NCBI GenBank assembly: GCA_000711775.1
Contig: ARYC01000821.1
Coordinates: 1 to 64,000, forward strand
DNA from: Oxytricha trifallax
Lineage: Eukaryota; Ciliophora; Spirotrichea; Sporadotrichida; Oxytrichidae
Reading direction: 5' to 3'
DNA: 64,000 nucleotides
Under the pieces are notes generated by a model, which worked only from the letters and a program-made list of their open reading frames with translations, had not been told where the DNA came from and did no database searches. The position numbers were made by a program, and so were the translations under genes. Positions 24,549 through 36,800 of this stretch are shown piece by piece. Numbering within the stretch: position 1 is the stretch's first letter; every line of letters begins with the position of its first letter.

Positions 24549-25118
24549 TCAGCGTTAATGGTAAATTAATTGATTAGGATTAAGTATATTCGAATTAACT
24601 GCAAAGTCTGAAATCTATATTTAATCTTTGAATTCATAGAAAATGCAGTGCATTTATTGGAGTAATTGATATTTTTGTAACTTCTATAATTCCGAGAGCC
24701 CGCCAAGAATACAAAAAAAGGTAGATCCAGCTCGAGTTAATTTGTCATTTTTTTTAAAGACAATATATGTTAGCTTTGGAAGGATTCTCAACCTCTCAGA
24801 GTGAAAACTTTTGTTTCTAAGATGTTGAACAAAATGGAACTTGACATTCAAAAGACGTTAGTTAAGAAATATTATGACATCAATTTGTCCTGAAAGCTTA
24901 GATTTTGAGCCAAATTCTTTTGTCTATTCCATCATTGCTTTGATAGAGCGAGGAATATTTGATAGCTTGAAACTATTCGCTTTTTATGAAAAGTCAAATT
25001 TATAATTTCTCTTAGAATCAGAATTAATCTCCAAGCTTGTGATAGCCAAGTTCATAGATGAGATATCGCCACATCTGGGAGCTATTTTGGCATCAATCTT
25101 GTATGCAATATTCTTCCA
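24549..25118 (-). CDS. Host gene segment; possible cyclic-nucleotide-binding-like domain
   Basis: 189 codons open in the ciliate code to TGA 24549-24551, the longest unique frame in the window. Blocks are KIAPRCGDISSMNLAITSLE, NIPRSIKAMMEQTKEFGSKS and, near residues 90-140, FHFVQHLRNKSFHSERL...VFKKNDKLTRAG...FFCILGG. The pattern F..L..., basic/Gly turn, then F.IL.G resembles a cyclic-nucleotide-binding domain, but the phosphate-binding cassette is not clear. Ciliates have many such channels and kinases. The family call is a guess; the coding call is stronger. Confidence 0.45.
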
Positions 25119-25335
25119 TCACTTCAGATTTATCTGTCTCCTTGTTCATCCCGATCTCCTCATCCTCCTCAGTTTCTTCGGTCACCTCTATCTCCTCGTT
25201 TTACTCGGTCTCCTCGATCACTTTGTCCTCCTCGGTATCCTTTTTCTTCTCAGTCTCCTCAATATTCTCGATCATTTCTGTCTCTTTGTTGTTCCTAGTT
25301 TATTCAGACTATCCTTGCCAAAAGGAACTTTACTT
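25093..25335 (-). CDS. Host gene segment, Glu-rich repetitive
   Basis: 81 codons between TGA 25336-25338 and TGA 25093-25095. An acidic low-complexity stretch (ENIEETEKKKDTEEDKVIEE) is coded by an imperfect GAG/GAA/ACN minisatellite. The Ser-rich and Leu-rich plus-strand frames at the same place are its mirror images. It overlaps the next segment in another frame, so a segment boundary or intron lies near 25100. Confidence 0.5.
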
Positions 25336-25742
25336 TCAAGCTTAAGAAAAAATTAATCAATTATATTATGATTTTTTGGTTGAGACTCTGAATTTACAAT
25401 TTTTTGCAAATCAACTGAAGAATTTATTGTGAGAAGCATAATGGTTTCAGCATCTTCAAAACTTACCAATAAAAATCCCTAAAATTTTATGGAGCTCATA
25501 TATTCTTATCACATTAAAAGATACCCTATTTCCCATATTCAATTGATATCATGAATTATCTGTAAATTGATGATATAAGTAAACTTTTCAAAATACTTTG
25601 ACCTCAGTGTTATCTATATAAAGAATTTAATATGAAGTTAGTTCATCTCTCTTGACTCATTTTTGCCTGAGTATCCTAATATAAAAATTTACAATAGGAT
25701 ATTCAGATCATTAAGATAATTGTCAAATCCAAAAAAGTATGA

Positions 25743-25874
25743 AACAAAAAGCCTGGTTATATTAAAGAATTAAATTATAAAACCGCCCTGATTATCAAAG
25801 CTTGTGATGAAACTTTGTTAAGAATTTTATTCCCATTCAATGTTTAGTAAAAATAAATTACTATTGGCTTTTGA
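25743..25874 (+). CDS. Host gene segment abutting TBE-B, left side
   Basis: Frame of 43 codons ending at TGA 25872-25874, two bases before the transposon: KPGYIKELNYKTALIIKACD then ETLLRILFPFNV. Protein-like and GC-richer than the upstream AT-rich stretch. Product unknown; it may be related to 29958-30440 on the other side of TBE-B. Confidence 0.35.
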
Positions 25875-25876
25875 TT

Positions 25877-25950
25877 CAAAACCCCAAAACCCTTTTATGA
25901 GTTTTATAAGTGCTTAAATTTGTATGGTAAAGTTGGGGTCTTATTGGTGT
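25877..25950 (+). repeat. TBE-B left terminal inverted repeat
   Basis: CAAAACCCCAAAACCC followed by an AT-rich arm with TATAAGTGCTTAAATTTGTA, matched inverted by 29890-29957. Confidence 0.85.
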
Positions 25951-25979
25951 TAGTAAAAAAAATTAGGCCAATTTGCAAA

Positions 25980-27044
25980 ATGAGAAATAGAAATTATAGA
26001 AATTTAGGGTCTATTTATGATTAGTAATATTTAGATTTACTGCTTAAACTTAGGTATGGTTCATGTATTTTTATAGACTAAAGTCAAACCAGTGCTTAAA
26101 TATACAGCCATAGCAAGACTCCTACGCAAGAGTGCCTTAACTGTTAGGTATCATTACTTGTTAGCTGTTTAGCATTATAACTCAGGCTCTTGAAAGCATC
26201 CTGCAAGAAAATAAAAGTTCTCACAGCTCCATATTGACTACCTTTTCGACTCGAAGATTTTAAAGCATTGAGCACACTTTCCACTCGATAGCAAGCTGTG
26301 ATGTTTCATCGCAAGTCTCCTGACATTCGTATCTCTCCTTAGACTATAGCCAATATATATATATATAGAAGAAATGGTATTACTTTCAAGACTTTCATCA
26401 GAGTGAAGAGAGTGATTAATTTTACAGTGCCATTTTATAGTAATAATTTAAGCTTTATATATGATTAAATGTAGAGAGCTATTACTAATAATATCAAGTT
26501 CATACAAGCTGATGAAGCTCTGTTTACATTTAACACTTTCATTAATAAGTACTGGTATAAAAAGTATGATAACATAGAAGTTTATGACTAAAAGGTGAAG
26601 GTTGTCATTCATGCAATTTTAGCTGGCATTAGTGAAGATTCAGGTCTAGAAACTTATGTTATTCATCCTAGCTCTATTAAGCGAGAGTAATATATCGAGT
26701 TTTTGCATAAGCTCAGAGAAAAGTATGGCAACTAAGTAATCATCTTGTTTGTTGATAATTTATCAGTTCATAAGACTAATGAGACTAAGAAAGCTTATGA
26801 AGAGTTAAACATAACTCCTGTTTATAGCGTTCCCTATAGCCCACAAGTTAATGGAATTTAATTCTATTGGAGTTAAATCAAGACTCACTACAAGAAACTA
26901 CTGCTGCATCACCTAATGCATGATTTTCCAATTGATACAGTAGATTAAATAAAAGTAGTGGCAAGAGAATAAATAAAGACTACGATATGTGCAAGGAAAT
27001 GAAGAATGAGTGTTTATTAATAAGTTGTAGACTCAAATGAATGA
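25980..27044 (+). pseudogene. TBE-B transposase (IS630/Tc1-type DDE), broken
   Basis: 1065 bp, equal to 355 codons from ATG 25980 (MRNRNYRNLGSIYD) to TGA 27042-27044. Aligns over its length with copies A and C. The first catalytic Asp is in IKFIQADEALFTF and the second in VIILFVDNLSVHKT. At the third position NGIEF of copy A is NGIQF here, because GAA has become TAA (Gln), so the catalytic Glu is lost. Further frame changes and TGA codons lie in the N-terminal half. It converges on the 22-kDa gene with 6 bp between stops. Confidence 0.85.
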
Positions 27045-27050
27045 AATAGT

Positions 27051-27841
27051 TCACATATTAAATGGACCCTTAAAAGGATTAGGCTTCTCTTTCTTTTCTT
27101 CTTATTAAGGCTTGACAAGCCCTAAGTTTCTTCTCTTACTGCCATCTCCTTCATCTATGTTCATATTTTCTGGCTTTTAAACATCTTTATAAAGTCTCTT
27201 GCTAACTTAATGAACAGTCTTCTGTTTTCTATCTCTATGAACCTTAGCATGATCTTTCATAAGATATATACCAGTTCCAGATTTTCCTACAAAATTATAA
27301 GTAAAAGCTTACTTGAAAGATAAGGATGCTTCTTAAGTTCCTCTAGCCTAGCTGAGCTTATTAGAATGCCTTGCTTCTTCTAGTCTTCAGAGAGATAGAA
27401 TATCATTTCTTGTAAGCTTCTTCAATTATTTCTCTGAGATAATCTTCTTTTATTGTACCAAGAACACCAAAAAAGAAGTTCCTCTCTGGAATTTTATTAG
27501 AGAGTTGCGTCTTGGAAGGAAAGTAAACTACCACTACCTTATCTTACATGGCATCTTCATAAAAATTAGTGACCGAAATCTCAGGGTAGTTGGGAATTTC
27601 AATTAGTTTAATCTCTTTATTTTTAAAAGCTTTCTTCTCTTCAAAAAGTATTGCTTTCAAGAATGAAATTTTGGTACTTTCCATCTTTGGAAGGAACAAA
27701 TAATTTGTTAATAGTCATCAAGTTATTTTACCATGTATATTTAGGTATCGATAGAGATCTTCCTTACTTCTGAATCTTGAGATCATTTCTTAAGCTTTAA
27801 CCCTCTTCATTGCAGTAATTATGGATTCCATCTTTGTTCCT
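27051..27841 (-). pseudogene. TBE-B 22-kDa protein gene
   Basis: ATG at 27841 (MESI), TGA at 27051-27053. Conserved blocks SKEDLYRYL, IPNYPEISVTNFYEDAM and SGTGIYLMKDHAK. The second intron is intact at 27287-27312 (26 bp, GTAAGC...TTGTAG). The first intron keeps its GT donor but has lost the acceptor end and the first bases of the next exon, compared with copies A and C. The last exon is Lys/Glu-rich and ends PFKGPFNM. Function unknown; the gene is found in all TBEs here. Confidence 0.75.
27287..27312 (-). other. 26-bp intron 2 of the TBE 22-kDa gene
   Basis: GTAAGC...TTGTAG, 26 bp. Its counterparts are 1093-1118 in TBE-A and 50741-50766 in TBE-C (both 26 bp) and 56585-56620 in TBE-D (36 bp), at the same codon and in the same phase. 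Confidence 0.75.
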
Positions 27842-28025
27842 CTTCTTATAAATAAATTTCAAATTATAATTTATAGAGTTCTGGATCCTATTATTTAAAA
27901 ACTTACAATTAAATATGGACATCTTATAGGATCAATCCTGCAAAGATACGTGGAGAGAGTTTGTATACGCTGTAACAAACTGCAGAGATGGAGCTCCATT
28001 TTTATCAATTTAGTTTCATCAAATT

Positions 28026-28195
28026 AGTACTAATTTTTTTATAATTTAATTAGTACAGGCACTAAATCCGTTTAATTTTAATTGGTACCAATTTAATAGT
28101 ACCAAAACTTACTTAGTACCTAATTTTAAACTAATGAGGTTTTAATGGTAAAGTTCCAAAATGGTTCAAAACCTAATTGTTACCAGTACCAACCT
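28026..28195. promoter_or_regulatory. GGTACC-motif cluster in TBE-B
   Basis: Words TAGTAC, TTGGTACCAATT, AGTACCAAA, TTAGTACC and TTACCAGTACC clustered between the divergent 22-kDa and kinase genes. Matches the cluster in TBE-A. Confidence 0.5.
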
Positions 28196-28395
28196 GAATT
28201 TTATATAAGTTGTTTCCAAAATTAAAAATTTTAAGCATGAAATTAGAAAATTTATAGTTATAAACTTAGTATAAAGATGATGTCTAACGCCTAATTATCA
28301 ACCATTGTTGTTGCGGTCCCAACTCCTAAACAAATTTACTATAACCAGAGAGGTTATTAGAGCGTAATATTTGAAATTTAAATTTAAAATTTAAC

Positions 28396-29830
28396 ATGGC
28401 GACTAATTTGAATCGCAAAGCAGTTTCTCTTGGAGCAGGATAATCATAGCTAAACTTTGCCTCCTCCAAGAAACCAGAAGTAATCTTTATAGAAATAGAG
28501 ATTGAGCTAAGAGCTCTAGAATTTGAAGCAGAGGTCTTTAAAATTGAAGTTTAAAACAAGAAATAAAGTGCAGAGATGGGAGTTTAAACATAAGTTGATT
28601 ATGTTGAGGAAGAAAAAGAACAGCTACAAATCGAAAAGATAAAAACTTTCTAATGTCAAGACTGCTAGAATCTTATCTCAACTAAACAAAGCTTGAAGAG
28701 ACACCTTATAAAGGAACACTCTGGCAAAGCCAAGATCTATTTCAAGCATGATAAAGTTGATGGAAGGTACTAATGCATAACGTGCATCAAGTCTTATTAA
28801 AACTTTGCAAAAGTAAAGAATCATATACAGAAACATCATTTGAGTGAATTTTAATGCAGAATAAAGAAACTTAAAAACTAGTTCCAGCAAAAAAAACTAA
28901 TAATCTTGAGTCATAAAGAGAGCAGTAAGAGAGATTCAATAGACAGAAGCGAAATTAATCGATGAACCAGGCAGCAGGTAATACAATTTTATCATGCTAC
29001 TTAGCTAATGCTATGAATATACCTGCATTAAATGCAGTTGATCTCAACACTTGTATTGAAAACAACTTGAATATAAATGTGCCTACTATAGCAAAGCTCA
29101 TAGTAGCTGATGAGGATCCATACAAAATGTATCCATTTATCTATCTTCTTAAGAACCGACAGTATTAAATTGAGTTTGCTATTAAATACATGGTACATAG
29201 AGAAGCCTAAAGAAAAGACTGCAAGAATTTGCTTAAGCTTGATGGTGTTATATTAAGCCATGATTTCATCGCATTAAGGCTAAAAAAATTTGGGATGACT
29301 CTGAGAGACTATCTATATGACAATAGATGCCTTGATGATTTAAACGATATACTCTCAGATATGATACAGGGATTTAATGAGTTGCATGAACTTGGATATG
29401 TTCATAGATATTTCAAGCCTGAAAATGTTATTTTAAATTTCTGCTCTTTAGAAGTAGTGGTTGTCGATTTCAATAGAGCTTTAAGATATGAGTTTGTTAC
29501 TTTAGCACAGGCCAGGGTACTTCCCAATAAGAGAGAAGTGGACTAATGGTTCTTTTTAATGGAATGCTTGGGCATTTAGCAGCAATAATAGTAGAAAGTG
29601 ACATAGAATGCATGTCTTACTTTGGTACAAAGCATGAAAAATAATCAATAAGTTTGGTCAAGAAACTTATAAAGTAAGAAGATGTCTGCTAAGAAATTAA
29701 AATCATAGCAGAGATGATAATAGTGAGAGCTCCTAACTTCCCTCGGTAAAAATTTGATGACATACTTGACCAACTAGAGAAAGCAAGGTTCAAAAGATAT
29801 AATAAAGACAAGCAGATAAAATTTGTTTGA
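28396..29830 (+). pseudogene. TBE-B 57-kDa zinc-finger/kinase-like protein
   Basis: ATG at 28396 (MATNLNRKAVSLGAG), TGA at 29828-29830. After a Glu-rich region come two C2H2 zinc fingers: FQCQDCQNLISTKQSLKRHL followed by IKEH, then YQCITCIKSYQNFAKVKNHI followed by QKHH. The C-terminal half is kinase-like, with HELGYVHRYFKPENVILNF at the catalytic loop and VVVVDFNRA at the DFG position. The catalytic HRD Asp is replaced (HRYFKPEN) and DFG reads DFN, so activity is doubtful; the Glu/Lys hairpin before the loop is kept. At least two or three frame changes (near 28960, 29560 and 29690) break the copy. The zinc-finger plus kinase layout is known for hypotrich TBEs. Confidence 0.8.
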
Positions 29831-29889
29831 TTTAAGTAAACATAAATTCATTGAATATTCATTAAATTCACATAAAACCTGAATTTCGT

Positions 29890-29957
29890 CAACTAACCCA
29901 AACTACACTCTACAAATCAAAGCACTTATAAACTTCATTAAGGGGTTTGGGGTTTTG
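29890..29957 (-). repeat. TBE-B right terminal inverted repeat
   Basis: Ends AAGGGGTTTGGGGTTTTG; inverted copy of the left repeat. Confidence 0.85.
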
Positions 29958-30440
29958 AATGACACAAACATATTCATTTAGATAAATGGGGATTTAAGTA
30001 TTCATAGAAAAATAGACTTGAGTAAAGACTTAAATTTAGAAACATGGCTTTTTAATTAGTTTAAACTAATGAATTTAATTCAAAAAAATAAATTTTATCA
30101 CTTTGATTAAATTATTGGTGTAACTTTTGACGGCTTAAGCATGTATATCAAAACTAAAGAAAGCTCTACTTAATTTGTAACAAATGATTAGACTTAAAAA
30201 TATAGTATCAAAGAAAATTAAAATAGACTAATTAATAGCTGCTATGGAAAAATAACATTAGCTAAGAATACTTCTCATCGACATATAATTACTCCAAAAA
30301 TATCAAAATTAAAAGCAATAAATACTTCAAATTCTTATTAAAAACTATATTCAATAATCGATTATTGGTTTTAAAACGAAGATAAATTAGATACAAAACC
30401 AAAAATACTAATGAAATTGTTTGATATAGTATTTTATTGA
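29958..30440 (+). CDS. Host gene segment between TBE-B and TBE-C
   Basis: About 160 codons open in the ciliate code, from the TBE-B border to TGA 30438-30440; the last ~16 codons lie in the decayed end of TBE-C. Contains NGDLSIHRKIDLSKDLNLET, FDQIIGVTFDGLSMYIKTKE and INSCYGKITLAKNTSHRHII. It reads as authentic protein. Product unknown. Together with 25743-25874 it suggests TBE-B sits in or beside a host gene region. Confidence 0.45.
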
Positions 30441-30554
30441 TAAAAGTAGTTTATTAACGCATACTTTATTAAAGTAAAAAAAGGGTTTATGTAAAGTTTA
30501 ATGTTTAAATATTAGTAATTTAAGTGAGTATAACAAGCGAGTTTTTAAGATATT

Positions 30555-30848
30555 TCACACAAACATAAGATTAAAGTCATGTGTTAGTTCTCTTAATTTT
30601 ATCTTTCTAAATTGATTTTTGAACGTTTCGATTGTTTGTTATTTCTCTTAGCTAGGCTTAATAGTTGAGAATGCAAGTTCTATGAGAACTTCATATATTT
30701 TATTTTTATCGAGATATTGTTTGATCTCTGATAAGAATCTCTCTAAAACTTGAAGCTAAAATAATCGTTTCTTAACATGTCGCTCTCAATTATAACTGCT
30801 AAAGCCAAGATATCCCATTAAGTGTCTCAATCTAACCAATTGTATTCA
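30555..30848 (-). pseudogene. TBE-C kinase gene, C-terminal part
   Basis: Read on the minus strand away from the satellite: TSIEYNWLD, then DTQWDILALAVIIESDMLRN, which matches the LAAIIVESDIECM region of TBE-B. After a frame step come ERFLSEIKQYLDKNKIYEVL and the terminal RKIKLRELTHDFNLMFV, ending at TGA 30555-30557. The same terminus is in TBE-E at the right edge of the window. A TGA and at least one frame change show decay. Confidence 0.75.
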
Positions 30849-33800
30849 ATTGAGGTCTATAACTTTTTAATTCTACGGTTAATGTATCGCTTAAACAATG
30901 CACTCCCTTTCGTTACATCGTGTTTTATAGGAATAGAAGTGAAAGAGATTCCATATTCTTTTTATGCATTTTTTAGAGCTCACTTTTGAAAACACCCAAT
31001 TCAATGCACATATTGAAATTTGACATCAAATATTGGATTCTGTTGAGGTCTATAACTTTTTAATTCTACGGTTAATGTGTCGCTTAAACAATGCACTACC
31101 TTTCGTTACATCGTGTTTTATAGCAATAGAAGTGAAAGAGATTCCATATTCTTTTTATGCATTTCTTAGAGCTCACTTTGAAAACACCCAATTCAATGCA
31201 CATATTGAAATTTGACATAAAATATTGGATTCTGTTGAGGTCTATAACTTTTTAATTCTACGGTTAATGTATCGCTTAAACAATGCACTCCATTTCGTTA
31301 CATCCTGTTTTATAGGAATAGAAGTGAAAGAAATTCCATATTCTTTTTATGTATTTTTTAGAGGTCACTTTTGAAAACACCAATTCAATGCACATATTGA
31401 AAGTTGACATCAAATATTGGATTCTGTTGAGGTCTATAACCTTTTAATTCTACGGTTAATGTATCGCTTAAACAATACACTCCCTTTCGTTACATCGTGT
31501 TTTATAGGAATAGAAGTGAAAGAGATTCCATATTCTTTTTATGCATTTTTTAGAGGTCACTTTTGAAAACACCCAATTCAATGCACATATTGAATTTGAC
31601 ATAAAATATTGGATTCTGTTGAGGTCTATAACTTTTTAATTCTACGGTTAATGTATCGCTTAAACAAGCACTCCCTTTCGTTACAACGTGTTTTATAGCA
31701 ATAGAAGTGAAAGAGATTCCATATTCTTTTTATGTATTTTTTAGAGCTCACTTTTGAAAACACCCAATTCAATGCACATATTGAAATTTGACATCAAATA
31801 TTGGATTCTGTTGAGGTCTATAACTTTTTAATTCTACGGTTAATTATCGCTTAAACAATGCACTCCCTTTCGTTACATCGTGTTTTATAGAAAAAGAAGT
31901 GAAAGAGATTCCATATTCTTTTTATGTATTATTTAGAAATCACTTTTGAAAACACCCAATTCAATGCAAATATAGAAATTTGACACAAAATATTGGATTC
32001 TGTTGAGGTCTATAACTTTTTAATTCTACGGTTAATGTATCGCTTAAACAATGCACTCCCTTTCGTTACATCCTGTTTTATCGGAATAGAAGTGAAAGAG
32101 ATTCCATATTCTTTTTATGTATTTTTTAGAGGTCACTTTTGAAAACACCCAATTCAAAGCACATATTGAAATTTGACATCAAATATTGGATTCTGTTGAG
32201 GTCTATAACTATTTAATTCTACGGTTAATGTATCGCTTAAACAATGCACTCCCTTTCGTTACATCGCGTTTTATAGGAAAAGAAGTGAAAGAGATTCCAT
32301 ATTCTTTTTATGCATTTTTTAGAGGTCACTTTTGAAAACACCCAATTCAATGCAAATATTGAAATTTGACACAAAATATTGGATTCTGTTGAGGTCTATA
32401 ACTTTTTAATTCTACGGTTAATGTATCGCTTAAACAATGCACTCCCTTTCGTTACATCGTGTTTTATAGGAATAGAAGTGAAAGAGATTCCATATTCTTT
32501 TTAAGCATTTCTTAGAGGTAACTTTTGAAAACACCCAATTCAATGCACATATTGAAATTTGACATAAAATATTGAATTCTGTTGAGGTCTATAACTTTTT
32601 AATTCTACGGTTAATGTATCGCTTAAACAATGCACTCCCTTTCGTTACATCGTGTTTTATAGGAATAGAAGTGAAAGAAATTCCATATTCCTTTTATGTA
32701 TTTTTAGAAGTCATTTTAAAAACACACAATTCAATGCACATATTGAAATTTGACATAAAATATTGGATTCTGTTGAGGTCTATAACTTTTTAATTCTACG
32801 GTTAATGTATCGCTTAAACAATGCACTCCCTTTCGTTACATCGTGTTTTATAGCAATAGAGTGAAAGAAATTCCATATTCTTTTTATGCATTTTTTAGAG
32901 GTCACTTTTGAAAACACCCAATTCAAGCACATATTGAAATTTGACATCAAATATTGGATTCTGTTGAGGTCTATAACTTTTTAATTCTACGGTTAATGTG
33001 TCGCTTAAATAATGCACTACCTTTCGTTACATCGTGTTTTATAGCAATAGAAGTGAAAGAGATTCCATATTCTTTTTATGCATTTCTTAGAGCTCACTTT
33101 TGAAAACACCCAATTCAATGCACATATTGAAATTTGACATCAAATATTGGATTCTGTTGAGGTCTATAACTTTTTAATTCTACGGTTAATGTGTCGCTTA
33201 AACAATGCACTCCCTTTCGTTACATCGTGTTTTATAGCAATAGAAGTGAAGGAGATTCCATATTCTTTTTATGCATTTTTTAGAGGTCACTTTTGAAAAC
33301 ACCCAATTCAATGCACATATTGAAATTTGACATCAAATATTGGATTCTGTTGAGGTCTATAACTTTTTAATTCTACGGTTAATGTATCGCTTAAACAATG
33401 CACTACCTTTCGTTACATCGTATTTTATAGGAATAGAAGTGAAAGAGATTCCATATTCATTTTATGTATTTCTTAGAGGTCACTTTTGAAAACACCCAAT
33501 TCAATGCACATATTGAAATTTGACATAAAATATTGGATTCTGTTGAGGTCTATAACTTTTTAATTCTACGGTTAATGTATCGCTTAAACAATGCACTCCC
33601 TTTCGTTACAACGTGTTTTATAGCAATAGAAGTGAAAGAGATTCCATATTCTTTTTATGCATTTCTTAGAGGTAACTTTTGAAAACACCCAATTCAATGC
33701 ACATATTGAAATTTGACATCAAATATTGGATTCTGTTGAGGTCTATAACTTTTTAATTCTACGGTTAATGTATCGCTTAAACAATGCACTACCTTTCGTT

Positions 33801-36800
33801 ACAACGTGTTTTATAGCAATAGAAGTGAAAGAGATTCCATATTCTTTTTATGCATTTCTTAGAGCTCACTTTTGAAAACACCCAATTCAATGCACATATT
33901 GAAATTTGACATCAAATATTGGATTCTGTTGAGGTCTATAACTTTTTAATTCTACGGTTAATGTATCGCTTAAACAATGCACTCCCTTTCGTTACAACGT
34001 GTTTTATAGCAATAGAAGTGAAAGAGATTCCATATTCTTTTTAAGTATTTTTTAGAGGTCACTTTTGAAAACACCCAATTCAATGCACATATTGAAATTT
34101 GACATCAAATATTGGATTCTGTTGAGGTCTATAACTTTTTAATTCTACGGTTAATGTATCGCTTAAACACTCCCTTTCGTTACAACGTGTTTTATAGCAA
34201 TAGAAGTGAAAGAGATTCCATATTCTTTTAATGTATTTTTTAGAGGTCAATTTTGAAAACACCCAATTCAATGCACATATTGAAATTTGACATCAAATAT
34301 TGGATTCTGTTGAGGTCTATAACTTTTTAATTCTACGGTTAATGTATCGCTTAAACAATGCACTCCCTTTCGTTACATCGTGTTTTATAGGAATAGAAGT
34401 GAAAGAGATTCCATATTCTTTTTATGCATTTCTTAGAGGTAACTTTTGAAAACACCCAATTCAATGCACATATTGAAATTTGACATCAAATATTGAATTC
34501 TGTTGAGGTCTATAACTTTTTAATTCTACGGTTAATGTATCGCTTAAACAATGCACTCCCTTTCGTTACATCGTGTTTTATAGCAATAGAAGGGAAAGAG
34601 ATTCCATATTCATTTTATGCATTTTTTAGAGGTCACTTTAGAAAACACCCAATTCAATGCACATATTGAAATTTGACATCAAATATTGGATTCTGTTGAG
34701 GTCTATAACTTTTTAATTCTACGGTTAATGTGTCGCTTAAACACACTACCTTTCGTTACATCGTGTTTTATAGCAATAGAAGTGAAAGAGATTCCATATT
34801 CTTTTTATGCATTTCTTAGAGCTCACTTTTGAAAACACCCAATTCAATGCACATATTGAAATTTGACATCAAATATTGGATTCTGTTGAGGTCTATAACT
34901 TTTTAATTCTACGGTTAATGTATCGCTTAAACAATGCACTACCTTTCGTTACATCGTGTCTTATACCAATAGAAGTGAAAGAGATTCCATATTCTTTTTA
35001 TGCATTTCTTAGAGCTCACTTTTGAAAACACCCAATTCAATGCACATATTGAAATTTGACATCAAATATTGGATTCTGTGAGGTCTATAACTTTTTAATT
35101 CTACGGTTAATGTATCGCTTAAACAATGCACTCCCTTTCGTTACAACGTGTTTTATAGCAAAAGAAGTGAAAGAGATTCCATATTCTTTTTATGTATTTT
35201 TTAGAGGTCACTTTTGAAAACACCCAATTCAATGCAAATATTGAAATTTGACACAAAATATTGGATTCTGTTGAGCTATAACTTTTTAATTCTACGGTTA
35301 ATGTATCGCTTAAACAATGCACTCCCTTTCGTTACATCGTGTTTTATAGCAAAAGAAGTGAAAGAGATTCCATATTCTTTTTATGCATTTTTTAGAGGTC
35401 ACTTTTGAAAACACCCAATTCAATGCAAATATTGAAATTTGACACAAAATATTGGATTCTGTTGAGGTCTATAACTTTTTAATTCTACGGTTAATGTATC
35501 GTTAAACAATGCACTCCCTTTCGTTACATCGTGTTTTATAGCAATAGAAGTGAAAGAGATTCCATATTCTTTTCATACATTTTTTAGAGCTCACTTTTGA
35601 AAACACCCAATTCAATGCACATATTGAATTTGACATAAAATAGTGGATTCTGTTGAGGTCTATAACTTTTTAATTCTACGGTTAATGTATCGCTTAAACA
35701 ATGCACTCCCTTTCGTTACATCGTGTTTTATAGGAATAGAAGTGAAAGAAATTCCATATTCTTTTTATGCATTTTATAGAGGTCACTTTTGAAAACACCC
35801 AATTCAATGCACATATTGAAATTTGACATAAAATAGTGGATTCTGTTGAGGTCTATAACCTTTTAATTCTACGGTTAATGTATCGCTTAAACACTCCTTC
35901 TTACATCCTTTATAGAATAGAAGTGAAAGAGATCCATATCTATGCATTTTTAGATCACTTTGAAAACACCCAATTCAATGCACATATTGAAATTTGACAT
36001 CAAATATTGGATTCTGTTGAGGTCTATAACTTTTTAATTCTACGGTTAATGTATCGATTAAACAATGCACTCACTTTCGTTAAAACGTGTTTTATAGCAA
36101 TAGAAGTGAAAGAGATTCCATATTCTTTTTATGTATATTTTAGAGCTCACTTTTGAAAACACCCAATTCAATGCACATATTGAAATTTGACATCAAATAT
36201 TGGATTCTGTTGAGGTCTATAACTTTTTAATTCTACGGTTAATGTATCGCTTAAACAATGCACTCCCTTTCGTTACATCGCGTTTCATAGGAATAGAAGT
36301 GAAAAAGATTCCATATTCTTTTTATGCATTATTTAGAGCGCACTTTTGAAAACACCCAATCCAATGCACATATTGAAATTTGACATAAAATATTGGATTC
36401 TGTTGAGGTCTATAACTTTTAATTCTACGGATAATGTATCGCTTAAACAATGCACTCCCTTTCGTTACATAATGTTTTATAGGAATAGAAGTGAAAGAGA
36501 TTCCATATTCTTTTTATGCATTTTTTAGAGCTCACTTTTGAAAACACCCAATTCAATGCACATATTGAAATTTGACATCAAATATTGGATTCTGTTGAGG
36601 TCTATAACTTTTTAATTCTACGGTTAATGTATCGCTTAAACAATGCACTCCCTTTCGTTACATCGTGTTTTATAGCAATAGAAGTGAAAGAGATTCCATA
36701 TTCTTTTTATGCATTTTTTAGAGCTCACTTTTGAAAACACCCAATTCAATGCACATATTGAAATTTAACATCAAATATTGGATTCTGTTGAGGTCTATAA

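Larger units (their letters stand above)
25877..29957. mobile_element. TBE-B: end-to-end telomere-bearing element
   Basis: 4081 bp bounded by inverted repeats that begin CAAAACCCCAAAACCC on the left and end GGGGTTTGGGGTTTTG on the right. It holds the transposase (plus), the 22-kDa gene (minus, convergent with it) and the zinc-finger/kinase gene (plus, divergent from the 22-kDa gene). Size, gene content and C4A4 termini match hypotrich TBE transposons. The flanks are ATT (left) and AAT (right); TBEs are known to insert at ANT. All three genes carry frame breaks, so this copy looks inactive although structurally complete. Confidence 0.9.

Noticed and set aside
25039-25356. Leu-rich and Ser-rich plus-strand frames
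   Set aside because: They are the complement of a Glu-rich minus-strand coding stretch, and low-complexity composition explains their length.
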